Source: Streptomyces sp. ITFR-16 (lineage in GTDB: Bacteria > Actinomycetota > Actinomycetes > Streptomycetales > Streptomycetaceae). From it: 64,000 nt of DNA. Under the pieces are notes generated by a model. The model worked only from the letters and a program-made list of their open reading frames with translations, made no database searches and was not told the origin of the DNA. Below, piece by piece: positions 20,781 to 28,976 of the stretch (positions are counted from its first letter, which is position 1; every line of letters begins with the position of its first letter). The stretch lies in assembly GCF_031844705.1 (NCBI RefSeq), contig NZ_CP134609.1, positions 5,456,001 to 5,520,000 on the forward strand, given 5' to 3'. The position numbers and the translations under genes were made by a program.

Positions 20781-21605
20781 CTGGGCAAGCGACAGCCCGA
20801 AGGCCCGCCGCCCGCACCGGCAGTGCAGCGCATCCGACTGCGCTACACCAAGCGCGGCCGCCTCCGGTTCACCAGTCACCGCGACTTCCAGCGTGCCTTC
20901 GAGCGGGCGCTGCGCCGTTCCCAGGTGCCCATGGCCTACTCGGCGGGCTTCACCCCGCACCCCAAGGTGTCGTACGCCAATGCCGCACCCACCGGCACGG
21001 GCAGCGAGGCCGAGTTCCTGGAGATCGCCCTCACCGAGTTCCGCGACCCCGCCGTCCTGCGCGAGCAGCTCGACGCGTCGATGCCGGACGGCCTCGACAT
21101 CACGGACGCCGTCGAGGCCCGCACCTCGGGTCTCGCCGACCGGCTGACGGCCTCCATCTGGGAGATGCGTCTCGACGGGGTTCCGGTGGAGGACGCCGAG
21201 AAGGCCGTCGCCGCCTTCAACGCGGCGCCGGCCGTCGAGGTCGAGCGCCGGACGAAGAACGGCATGCGCAGCTTCGACGCCCGGGCCGCCGTGGTCGACC
21301 TGCAGGCTCACGATCCGCAGGCTGATAGGCCCGGCGACAAGGCCTGTGCGATACTGCGGCTGGTTGTTCGGCACGTGACACCTGCCGTACGGCCTGACGA
21401 CGTCCTGTCCGGTCTCCGCGTTGTGGCCGACCTGGCGCCGCCGGTCCCCGCAGCGGTGACCAGGCTGGCGCAGGGGCTCTTCGACGAGGAGTCCGGCACG
21501 GTGACCGACCCGCTCGCGCCCGACCGCGAGGCAGCCCCGGCCGCTCCATCCATGGCCGCCGGGACCGCCGTCGCGACGGCGCCGGAAGGTGCAGGCACCG
21601 CGTAA
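20781..21605 (+). CDS. TIGR03936/DUF2344 radical SAM-associated protein, probable CTG start
   Basis: The small partner of the radical SAM protein at 17497. The recognisable core begins QRIRLRYTKRGRLRFTSHRD and continues with MAYSAGFTPHPKVSYANA, both typical of DUF2344. I place the start at CTG 20781, encoding MGKRQPEG..., because GAGGAG lies exactly 8 bases upstream. The first GTG, at 20823, has no ribosome site at a workable distance. From CTG the product is 274 residues, from GTG 260. The C-terminal 60 residues are Ala/Pro-rich and variable. Streptomyces usually follow it with the RNase E gene, as here. The family has no established biochemical activity. Confidence 0.87.
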   Translation: MGKRQPEGPPPAPAVQRIRLRYTKRGRLRFTSHRDFQRAFERALRRSQVPMAYSAGFTPHPKVSYANAAPTGTGSEAEFLEIALTEFRDPAVLREQLDASMPDGLDITDAVEARTSGLADRLTASIWEMRLDGVPVEDAEKAVAAFNAAPAVEVERRTKNGMRSFDARAAVVDLQAHDPQADRPGDKACAILRLVVRHVTPAVRPDDVLSGLRVVADLAPPVPAAVTRLAQGLFDEESGTVTDPLAPDREAAPAAPSMAAGTAVATAPEGAGTA

Positions 21606-21839
21606 GGCGGTCGTTGTAGCGCAGCCCTCGGACTCGGGAGCCACCTGGGCCGGGCCGCGCGCTGACCCATAAGACTTTCGCCAGGCCGTACGCACACCGC
21701 GTAGGGAACCGGCGAGCCAGACATCGAAGCTCCCGTGCGGCGCCCGCGCCCCGGACGGCGGTATCGCGACGAACCTCGCGGACCGTGCCGGACCGGAATC
21801 AGGTGCGGCGCCCGGGAGCACGACGGGAGAACCGCCCGC
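21606..21839. other. long 5' region of the RNase E gene
   Basis: About 230 bases without a supported gene. CATAAGACT near 21668 resembles a -10 element and would give a leader of about 160 bases ending in GGGAGA. RNase E messages are autoregulated through long leaders in some bacteria; whether this one is cannot be judged from sequence. Confidence 0.35.
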
Positions 21840-24800
21840 ATGCCCCAGCCGACCGAACCCGGCACGACCGGGAACGCCGAAGACAACAACACCCCCGGGG
21901 ACAAGCTGCCGCCGCGCCGCAGGCGCCGCGCCGCGTCCCGCCCGGCCGGCCCGCCGTCGGCGGGCACCCCGGCCGCCGCCGAAGCGCCGGCCATACCGGC
22001 CGTTGACGCCGGAGAGTCGCAGACCAGCACCGAGAACACCGCCGCACCCGAGCCCGAGGCCGCGCCGCCGGCCCGTACGCGCCGCCGTGCGGTCCGCAAG
22101 GCGACCGCTCCGGCGGGTGCGCCGCAGGCGGCCGAGCCGGTGGAGATCGTCGAGGAAGCCGTGGCTGTGGAGCCGGTCGCGGAGCAGGTTGCCGAGGAGC
22201 CGGCCGCTGAGCCGGTCGAGGCGCCGCGTGCGCGTCGTCGTGCCTCCCGCAAGGCCACGGCTCCGGCGGGTGCGCCGCAGGCGGCCGAGCCGGTGGAGAT
22301 CGTCGAGGAAGCCGTGGCTGTGGAGCCGGTCGCGGAGCAGGTTGCCGAGGAGCCGGCCGCTGAGCCGGTCGAGGCGCCGCGTGCGCGTCGTCGTGCCTCC
22401 CGCAAGGCCACGGCCCCGGCGGGTGCGCCGCAGGCCGCCGAGCCCGTCGAGATCGTCGAGGAAGCCGTCGCCGTGGAGAGCCCCGAGCCCGCCGCGGCCG
22501 AGCCGGTCGCCGCCGAGGCGCCGCGCGGTCGCACCCGGCGCAGGGCGTCCGCCCCGGCCGGTGCCCCGCAGGCCACGCGCGTCGAGCCCGCCGCCGAGAC
22601 CCCCGAGCCCGCCGCAGAGGCCGTCGAGGTCACCGAGGTCACCGAAACGGCCGAGCCCGCCGAGGCGCCGCGTGCCCGTCGCCGTGCCTCCCGCAAGGCG
22701 TCGGCCCCCGCCGGTGCCCCGCAGGCCGCCGAGGAGCGCGTCGAGGTCCAGACCGGCGAGAGCCTGCCCGAGGCCGCCGTCGAGGAGCTGGCCGCCGAGA
22801 CCGCCGAGGTCGAGGAGGCCGCCCCGCGCGGCCGTCAGCGCCGCCGCGCCACCGCCGCCGCGGGCCGCCCCGAGTTCACCGGCAAGGTCGAGGAGCCCGC
22901 GCGCCGCAGCCGTCGCGCGACGCGCCCCGCCGTGGCCGTCTTCCAGGCGCCGGTCTTCGCCGAGCCGATGTTCCAGACCCCGGAGACCGCGGCCGCAGCG
23001 GCCGCTGCCGCCGGTCCGGTCGCGCACGACGAGGAGCCCGAGGACGAGAGCGTGGCGGTGGAGGAGCAGTCCGCCCCCGCCGCCCCCGCCGAGGCAGCGC
23101 CGCAGGGCGGTTCGCGCCGCCGTCGCCGCCGCCGCGGTGAGGCCGAGGCCGAGCCCGCCGCCGAGTCCGCCCCGGCCGCCGCCCCGGTCCAGGAGCAGCC
23201 CGAGGACGAGCAGGAGCCCTCGGGCGAGAACGAGGCCGAGCAGGACGGGGAGGACACCGACGAGTACGGCGACCGCCCCTCGCGCCGGCGCCGTCGCGGC
23301 GGCCGTCGCCGCCGCCGGGGCGAGTCCGCCGAGGACGACGCCGCCGAGCAGCACACGGACGAGGCCGACCGGGCCGAGGACGAGCACGAGCCCGCCCAGG
23401 AGTCCGAGTCCGCCGACGAGGACGACGAGCAGGACGACCACGAGGCGGCCGGCTCCGGGTCGAGCAGCAGCCGCCGTCGCCGCCGCCGCCGCCGTCGCAG
23501 CGGTGACGCCTCCTCGGACGCCGAGAACGGCACGGACGACCCCGAGCGCACCGTCGTGAAGGTCCGCGAGCCGCGCAAGAAGGAGGCCGAGCGCGAGCCC
23601 GGCACCGGCTTCGACGAGGTCCAGTCCATCAAGGGCTCGACCCGCATGGAGGCCAAGAAGCAGCGCCGCCGCGAGGGCCGCGAGCAGGGCCGTCGCCGCG
23701 TCCCGATCATCACCGAGGCGGAGTTCCTGGCCCGCCGCGAGGCCGTCGAGCGCGTCATGGTCGTCCGCCAGAACGGCGAGCGCACCCAGATCGGCGTCCT
23801 CGAGGACAACGTGCTCGTCGAGCACTACGTCAACAAGGAGCAGGCCACCAGCTACGTCGGCAACGTCTACCTGGGCAAGGTCCAGAACGTGCTGCCGTCC
23901 ATGGAGGCCGCCTTCGTCGACATCGGCAAGGGCCGCAACGCCGTCCTGTACGCCGGTGAGGTCAACTTCGAGGCGCTCGGCATGGCCCACGGGCCGCGCC
24001 GCATCGAGACCGCGCTCAAGTCCGGCCAGTCCGTCCTCGTCCAGGTGACGAAGGACCCGATCGGTCACAAGGGCGCCCGCCTGACCAGCCAGGTCTCGCT
24101 GCCCGGCCGCTACCTGGTCTACGTGCCCGAGGGCTCGATGACGGGGATCAGCCGCAAGCTGCCCGACACCGAGCGCGCCCGGCTCAAGACCATCCTCAAG
24201 AAGATCGTCCCCGAGGACGCGGGCGTCATCGTCCGCACCGCAGCCGAGGGCGCCAGCGAGGACGAGCTGCGGCGTGACGTCGAGCGTCTCCAGCAGCAGT
24301 GGGAGGAGATCCAGAAGAAGTCCAAGAGCAGCGGCAGCTCCAACGCGCCGACGCTGCTCTACGGCGAGCCGGACATGACCGTCCGGGTCGTCCGCGACAT
24401 CTTCAACGAGGACTTCTCCAAGGTCATCGTCAGCGGCGACGACGCGTGGGAGACCATCTACGGCTACGTCTCGCACGTGGCGCCCGACCTGACGGACCGG
24501 CTGTCGCGGTGGACCTCCGAGGTCGACATCTTCGCGACGTACCGGATCGACGAGCAGCTCATGAAGGCGCTGGACCGCAAGGTCTATCTGCCGAGCGGCG
24601 GCTCCCTGGTGATCGACAAGACCGAGGCGATGGTCGTCGTCGACGTCAACACCGGCAAGTTCACCGGCCAGGGCGGCAACCTGGAAGAGACCGTCACCAA
24701 GAACAACCTGGAGGCGGCCGAGGAGATCGTGCGCCAGCTGCGGCTGCGCGACCTCGGCGGCATCGTCGTCGTCGACTTCATCGACATGGTGCTGGAGTCC

Positions 24801-25901
24801 AACCGGGACCTGGTGCTGCGGCGCCTGCTGGAGTGCCTGGGACGCGACCGTACGAAGCACCAGGTCGCCGAGGTCACCTCGCTGGGCCTGGTCCAGATGA
24901 CCCGCAAGCGGGTCGGCCAGGGCCTGCTGGAGTCCTTCTCCGAGACCTGTGTCCACTGCAACGGGCGCGGCGTCATCGTCCACATGGAGCAGCCCACCTC
25001 GGTGGGCGGCGGCGGCAACGGCAAGCGTTCCAAGAAGCGCCGCGGCGGCTCCGGCCAGGACCACGAGCACGGCCACGAGCACGAGCAGGACCACGAGGTC
25101 GAGACCGAGGCCGAGGTCGCGGCCGAGGTCGCCGCCCCGGTGGCGCTGCCCGAGCCCGAGTTCGTCCCGGACGAGGAGCTGTACAGCAGCCCGGCCGAGG
25201 CCGAGGCGGCCGCCGGGCGCGGCCGCGGCCGCCGTCGGGCGACCCGCAAGGCATCGGCCCCGGCCGGCGCCCCGAAGTCCGCGTCCGCCCCGGCCCCCGC
25301 GGCCGAGCCGGCCGTGGAGCCGGAGCCCGTGGTGGAGCCCGAGCCCGTCGTGGAGCCGGAGCCGGTGGCCGAGGCCCCCGCCGAGGCGCCCCAGGGCCGT
25401 ACGCGCCGCCGGGCGACCCGTAAGGCGACCGCCCCCGCCGGTTCGCCGGCCCGGGCCGAGCAGGTCGTGGCCGAGGAGCCGGTGTCCGACGCCGACCCGG
25501 TCGCCGCCGAGGACCCGGTCGCCGCGCCGCCGCACGTCGAGGAGGAGCCGGCCCCGGCCCCCGCCGAGGAGCCGACCGCACCGCCGCGTGCCCGGCGCCG
25601 GGTGACCCGCAAGGTCACCGCCCCCGCGGGTTCGCCGGCGGGTGCCGACGAGGCCGCGGTCGTCGTGGTCGCCGCTTCCGGAGCGGAGGACGCCCCCGAG
25701 GCCGACGCCGAGCCGGCACCGGCCAAGAAGACGGCCCGCAAGACGGCGAAGAAGGCCACCGCCAAGAAGGCGGCCGTCAAGAAGACGGCGGCCAAGAAGA
25801 CCGCCGCGAAGAAGACGACGGCCAAGAAGGCGACGGCGAAGAAGACGGTGGCGGCCGAACAGCAGGCGCCGTCCGTCACGGCTTCCGCCGACGAGGTCTG
25901 A
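21840..25901 (+). CDS. rne: ribonuclease E/G
   Basis: An endoribonuclease for mRNA decay and rRNA/tRNA processing. The 1353-residue product has the Streptomyces plan of a central catalytic core between two long disordered arms. The S1 RNA-binding region starts near 636 (VERVMVVRQNGERTQIGV). The metal-binding aspartates are Asp935 in VVDVNTG and Asp979 in VVDFIDM, 44 apart; in E. coli RNase E they are 43 apart. The zinc link is Cys1037-x2-Cys1040. The N-terminal arm is Ala/Pro/Glu/Arg-rich with near-identical 51-residue repeats. The C-terminal arm ends in a histone-H1-like run of KKTA units. Start ATG 21840 has GGGAGA 9 bases upstream. The arms probably bind RNA and other degradosome proteins. 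Confidence 0.96.
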   Translation: MPQPTEPGTTGNAEDNNTPGDKLPPRRRRRAASRPAGPPSAGTPAAAEAPAIPAVDAGESQTSTENTAAPEPEAAPPARTRRRAVRKATAPAGAPQAAEPVEIVEEAVAVEPVAEQVAEEPAAEPVEAPRARRRASRKATAPAGAPQAAEPVEIVEEAVAVEPVAEQVAEEPAAEPVEAPRARRRASRKATAPAGAPQAAEPVEIVEEAVAVESPEPAAAEPVAAEAPRGRTRRRASAPAGAPQATRVEPAAETPEPAAEAVEVTEVTETAEPAEAPRARRRASRKASAPAGAPQAAEERVEVQTGESLPEAAVEELAAETAEVEEAAPRGRQRRRATAAAGRPEFTGKVEEPARRSRRATRPAVAVFQAPVFAEPMFQTPETAAAAAAAAGPVAHDEEPEDESVAVEEQSAPAAPAEAAPQGGSRRRRRRRGEAEAEPAAESAPAAAPVQEQPEDEQEPSGENEAEQDGEDTDEYGDRPSRRRRRGGRRRRRGESAEDDAAEQHTDEADRAEDEHEPAQESESADEDDEQDDHEAAGSGSSSSRRRRRRRRRSGDASSDAENGTDDPERTVVKVREPRKKEAEREPGTGFDEVQSIKGSTRMEAKKQRRREGREQGRRRVPIITEAEFLARREAVERVMVVRQNGERTQIGVLEDNVLVEHYVNKEQATSYVGNVYLGKVQNVLPSMEAAFVDIGKGRNAVLYAGEVNFEALGMAHGPRRIETALKSGQSVLVQVTKDPIGHKGARLTSQVSLPGRYLVYVPEGSMTGISRKLPDTERARLKTILKKIVPEDAGVIVRTAAEGASEDELRRDVERLQQQWEEIQKKSKSSGSSNAPTLLYGEPDMTVRVVRDIFNEDFSKVIVSGDDAWETIYGYVSHVAPDLTDRLSRWTSEVDIFATYRIDEQLMKALDRKVYLPSGGSLVIDKTEAMVVVDVNTGKFTGQGGNLEETVTKNNLEAAEEIVRQLRLRDLGGIVVVDFIDMVLESNRDLVLRRLLECLGRDRTKHQVAEVTSLGLVQMTRKRVGQGLLESFSETCVHCNGRGVIVHMEQPTSVGGGGNGKRSKKRRGGSGQDHEHGHEHEQDHEVETEAEVAAEVAAPVALPEPEFVPDEELYSSPAEAEAAAGRGRGRRRATRKASAPAGAPKSASAPAPAAEPAVEPEPVVEPEPVVEPEPVAEAPAEAPQGRTRRRATRKATAPAGSPARAEQVVAEEPVSDADPVAAEDPVAAPPHVEEEPAPAPAEEPTAPPRARRRVTRKVTAPAGSPAGADEAAVVVVAASGAEDAPEADAEPAPAKKTARKTAKKATAKKAAVKKTAAKKTAAKKTTAKKATAKKTVAAEQQAPSVTASADEV
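22113..22445 (+). repeat. 153-bp in-frame tandem repeat inside rne
   Basis: Two copies of a 153-bp unit, phased at 22140 and 22293, are essentially identical. A diverging third copy starts at 22446. The first clear difference is GCTCCG versus GCCCCG near 22413. The unit encodes 51 residues of the disordered N-terminal arm, so copy number can change without breaking the frame. Confidence 0.9.
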
Positions 25902-25921
25902 CCACCTCGCACCGCGCGCGA

Positions 25922-25962
25922 CGCAGTCGGGCCGGTCCCGCTCACGGGGCCGGCCGGCTGCG
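25922..25962. terminator. terminator after rne
   Basis: An imperfect inverted repeat (CGCAGTCGGGCCGGTCCCG against CGGGGCCGGCCGGCTGCG) with a short loop, 20 bases after the rne stop codon. Confidence 0.65.
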
Positions 25963-26009
25963 TTCCGGTGCCCGGCCGCCCCCGCACCCCGATACGGAAG
26001 CTCCCGCAC

Positions 26010-26900
26010 ATGCACAAGATCCAGAAGGCCGTCATACCGGCCGCCGGGCTCGGTACCCGGTTCCTGCCGGCGACGAAGGCGACTCCCAAGGAGATGCTGC
26101 CGGTGGTCGACAAGCCGGCCATCCAGTACGTCGTGGAGGAGGCCGCCGCGGCGGGGCTGAGCGATGTGCTGATGATCACCGGACGCAACAAGCGGGCCCT
26201 CGAGGACCACTTCGACCGGAACTACGAGCTGGAGTCGGCGCTCACCCGCAAGGGCGACGCCGAGCGGCTGGTCCGGGTCCAGGAGTCCAGCGACCTGGCG
26301 ACCATGCACTACGTCCGCCAGGGCGACCCGCGCGGACTCGGCCATGCCGTGCTGTGCGCGGAGCCGCACGTCGGCGACGAGCCGTTCGCGGTGCTGCTCG
26401 GCGACGACCTGATCGACCCGCGCGACCCGCTGCTGGCCCGGATGACGGAGATCCAGGAGCGCGAGGGCGGCAGCGTCGTGGCGCTGATGGAGGTCGCGCC
26501 CGAGCAGATCCATCTGTACGGCTGCGCCGCCGTGGAGGCCACCGGGGACAGCGACGTCGTCAAGGTCACCGGACTGGTCGAGAAGCCCGAGCCAGGCGAT
26601 GCCCCCAGCAATCTGGCGGTCATCGGGCGCTACGTCCTGGACCCCGCCGTCTTCGGCGTGCTGCGCGACACGGAGCCCGGCCGGGGCGGCGAGATCCAGC
26701 TGACCGACGCGCTCCAGCAGCTGGCCGCCGACGAGAAGCTCGGCGGTCCGGTGCACGGCGTCGTCTTCCGGGGCCGGCGCTACGACACCGGTGACCGCGG
26801 CGACTATCTGCGGGCCATCGTCCGGCTCGCCTGCGAGCGCGAGGACCTGGGCCCGGACTTCCGCACCTGGCTGCGCGGCTTCGTCGCGGCCGAGCTCTGA
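26010..26900 (+). CDS. galU: UTP-glucose-1-phosphate uridylyltransferase
   Basis: Makes UDP-glucose from UTP and glucose-1-phosphate, a precursor for wall polymers and, through galE, for UDP-galactose. The 296-residue product opens with KAVIPAAGLGTRFLPATKATPKEMLPVVDKP, the GalU nucleotide-binding signature. It also has LLGDDLI and the VEKP motif (LVEKPEPGDAPSN) at family-typical positions. The ATG at 26010 has GGAAG 9 bases upstream. It is followed by a second nucleotidyltransferase after 67 bases and then by a glycerol-1-phosphate-dehydrogenase-type gene. As I recall, this trio is absent between rne and rplU in S. coelicolor, so it may be accessory. Confidence 0.93.
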   Translation: MHKIQKAVIPAAGLGTRFLPATKATPKEMLPVVDKPAIQYVVEEAAAAGLSDVLMITGRNKRALEDHFDRNYELESALTRKGDAERLVRVQESSDLATMHYVRQGDPRGLGHAVLCAEPHVGDEPFAVLLGDDLIDPRDPLLARMTEIQEREGGSVVALMEVAPEQIHLYGCAAVEATGDSDVVKVTGLVEKPEPGDAPSNLAVIGRYVLDPAVFGVLRDTEPGRGGEIQLTDALQQLAADEKLGGPVHGVVFRGRRYDTGDRGDYLRAIVRLACEREDLGPDFRTWLRGFVAAEL

Positions 26901-26967
26901 GCCGCCGCCCGTACGGCGCACGCACCCCACCCCGAGACACCCGCACCAAGGACCAAGGAGAACCCTC

Positions 26968-27720
26968 ATGATCGGCATGATTCTGGCGGCCGGCGCAGGC
27001 CGTCGTCTGCGCCCCTACACCGACACGCTTCCCAAGGCCCTGGTGCCGGTCGGCCCCGAGGGCAACGAGGAGAGCCTCACCGTCGTCGACCTGACGCTCG
27101 GCAACTTCGCCGAGGTCGGCCTGACCGACGTCGCGATCATCGTGGGCTACCGCAAGGAGGCCCTGTACGAGCGCAAGGCCGCCCTGGAGGCCAAGTACGG
27201 CGTCAGCATCACGCTGATCGACAACGACAAGGCCGAGGAGTGGAACAACGCCTACTCCCTGTGGTGCGGCCGTGACGCCCTCAAGGACGGTGTGATCCTC
27301 GCCAACGGCGACACCGTGCACCCCGTCTCCGTCGAGAAGACGCTGCTGGCCGCGCGCGGCGAGGGCAAGAAGATCATCCTCGCCCTCGACACGGTCAAGC
27401 AGCTCGCCGACGAGGAGATGAAGGTCGTCGTCGAGGACGGCAAGGGCGTCCGGCGGATCACCAAGCTGATGGACCCGGCCGAGGCCACCGGTGAGTACAT
27501 CGGGGTCACCCTCATCGAGGGCGACGCGGCCGAGGAGCTGGCCGACGCGCTGAAGACCACGTTCGAGCGCGACCCCGACCTGTACTACGAGGACGGCTAC
27601 CAGGAGCTCGTCAACCGCGGCTTCAAGGTCGACGTGGAGCCGATCGGCGACGTGAAGTGGGTCGAGATCGACAACCACGAGGACCTGGCCAAGGGCAGGA
27701 AGATCGCGTGCCAGTACTGA
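26968..27720 (+). CDS. LicC-like CTP:alcohol-phosphate cytidylyltransferase
   Basis: A 250-residue nucleotidyltransferase with the start MIGMILAAGAGRRLRPYTDTLPKAL, the acidic metal site in NGDTVHP and the YIGVTLI segment. It resembles the phosphocholine-cytidylyltransferase (LicC) group more than GalU or RfbA. Members transfer CMP to small alcohol phosphates. The ATG has AAGGAG immediately upstream. The next gene overlaps its last 13 bases and encodes a glycerol-1-phosphate-dehydrogenase-type enzyme, so I infer the substrate may be that enzyme's product, giving CDP-glycerol of the unusual enantiomer. No choline-type genes are near. The substrate is not proven by sequence. Confidence 0.85.
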   Translation: MIGMILAAGAGRRLRPYTDTLPKALVPVGPEGNEESLTVVDLTLGNFAEVGLTDVAIIVGYRKEALYERKAALEAKYGVSITLIDNDKAEEWNNAYSLWCGRDALKDGVILANGDTVHPVSVEKTLLAARGEGKKIILALDTVKQLADEEMKVVVEDGKGVRRITKLMDPAEATGEYIGVTLIEGDAAEELADALKTTFERDPDLYYEDGYQELVNRGFKVDVEPIGDVKWVEIDNHEDLAKGRKIACQY

Positions 27721-28769
27721 CCCGGCTGATACCCGCGCCGGTCGTCGTCGACATCCGCGCGGGCGCTCTGGCCGATCTCGCGGGTGTCCTCGCCGATCAG
27801 CGGATCTCCGGCTCGGGCAAGCTGGCGGTCGCGATCAGCGGGGGTTCCGGCCGGGCGCTGCGGGAGCGGCTCTCGGACAGTCTGCCGGGTGCTTCCTGGT
27901 TCGAGGTGGGCGGCGGCACGCTGAACGATGCCGTCAAGCTCGCCGAGGCCATGAAGTCCGGCCGCTACGACGCCGTGGTCGGCCTCGGCGGCGGCAAGAT
28001 CATCGACTGTGCGAAGTTCGCCGCGGCGCGCATCGGGCTGCCGCTGGTCGCCGTGGCGACGAACCTGTCCCACGACGGGCTGTGCTCCCCGGTGGCCACC
28101 CTGGACAACGACGCGGGCCGCGGCTCGTACGGCGTCCCGAACCCGATCGCCGTCGTCATCGACCTCGACGTCATCCGTGAGGCCCCGGTCCGCTTCGTGC
28201 GGTCCGGGATCGGGGACGCGCTCTCGAACATCTCCGCCGTGGCGGACTGGGAGCTGGCCCACCGGGTCAACGGCGAGGACATCGACGGGCTGGCCGCCGC
28301 GATGGCCCGGCAGGCCGGCGAGGCCGTGCTGCGCCACCCCGGCGGCCTGGGCGACGACTCCTTCCTCCAGGTGCTGGCGGAGGGGCTGGTGCTCACCGGT
28401 ATCTCGATGTCGGTGGCGGGCGACAGCCGTCCTGCCTCCGGCGCCTGCCACGAGATCAACCACGCCTTCGACCTGCTCTTCCCCCAGCGGGCCGCCAGCC
28501 ACGGCGAGCAGTGCGGGCTGGGCGCGGCGTTCGCGATGCATCTGCGCGGCGCGCACCGGGAGTCCGTACGGATGACCGAGGCGCTGCGGCGGCACGGGCT
28601 GCCGGTCACGGCCGAGGAGATCGGGTTCAGCGCGGAGGAGTTCGTCTCGGTGGTCGACTTCGCGCCCCGGACCAGGCCCGGCCGCTACACGGTCCTGGAG
28701 CACCTGAATCTGTCCGCGGACGGGATCAGGGACGCCTACGCCGACTACGTCAGCGCCGCCGGAGCCTGA
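27708..28769 (+). CDS. sn-glycerol-1-phosphate dehydrogenase-type (AraM/EgsA-like) enzyme
   Basis: A 353-residue NAD(P)-dependent metal dehydrogenase of the Fe-ADH superfamily, closest in motif order to glycerol-1-phosphate dehydrogenases (AraM, EgsA). It has the nucleotide loop GLGGGKIIDCAKFAA, then NLSHDGLCSPVATL, GIGDALSNISAVADWELA, and the metal ligands Asp170, His248 (HEINHAF) and His265 (SHGEQCGLG). The Asp-His-His spacing fits that family. The expected reaction is reduction of dihydroxyacetone phosphate to sn-glycerol-1-phosphate. The GTG at 27708 overlaps the upstream cytidylyltransferase by 13 bases, with AAGGGCAGGA as ribosome site, so the two are coupled. Other family members act on larger keto-phosphates, so the substrate is a strong guess, not a certainty. 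Confidence 0.88.
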   Translation: MPVLTRLIPAPVVVDIRAGALADLAGVLADQRISGSGKLAVAISGGSGRALRERLSDSLPGASWFEVGGGTLNDAVKLAEAMKSGRYDAVVGLGGGKIIDCAKFAAARIGLPLVAVATNLSHDGLCSPVATLDNDAGRGSYGVPNPIAVVIDLDVIREAPVRFVRSGIGDALSNISAVADWELAHRVNGEDIDGLAAAMARQAGEAVLRHPGGLGDDSFLQVLAEGLVLTGISMSVAGDSRPASGACHEINHAFDLLFPQRAASHGEQCGLGAAFAMHLRGAHRESVRMTEALRRHGLPVTAEEIGFSAEEFVSVVDFAPRTRPGRYTVLEHLNLSADGIRDAYADYVSAAGA

Positions 28770-28794
28770 GGCGGGGCCCGAAAGGGGACCCGGT

Positions 28795-28824
28795 TTGACC
28801 GGGCTGTCCGGGGCCCCGTAATCT
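28795..28824 (+). promoter_or_regulatory. promoter of rplU-rpmA
   Basis: TTGACC at 28795-28800 and TAATCT at 28819-28824 are separated by 18 bases. This is the best match to the vegetative (HrdB) consensus in the window. The predicted transcript starts near 28831 with a leader of about 145 bases. Confidence 0.8.
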
Positions 28825-28849
28825 TGACCGTCGGCGTTTGTTCGCCACA

Positions 28850-28947
28850 CCTCTGAGCACTGACCTCCCGCTCGTACGGGAGAGGCCGCTCGTCCAATCC
28901 GGATCATCACGGGTCCCCGGACCCGTGTGAGCGGCTGGCATCAGAGG
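28850..28947 (+). ncRNA. structured leader of rplU (three-way junction)
   Basis: A closing stem pairs CCTCTGA (28850-28856) with TCAGAGG (28941-28947). Inside it are a hairpin CTCCCG/CGGGAG (28865-28870 with 28877-28882) and an arm GCCGCT/AGCGGC (28885-28890 with 28930-28935) topped by CACGGGT/ACCCGTG (28908-28914 with 28921-28927). It lies between the rplU promoter and start codon. Such leaders often bind the encoded ribosomal protein and shut off translation. Only the base pairing is seen here; the ligand is inferred. Confidence 0.6.
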
Positions 28948-28976
28948 TTTCCGCTTCGAGTGAGAGTGAGATCCGC

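Noticed and set aside
22113..22800. Tandem repeats in rne considered as a CRISPR array
   Set aside because: Units are coding, contiguous, 153 bp long and in frame, with no spacers and no cas genes nearby.
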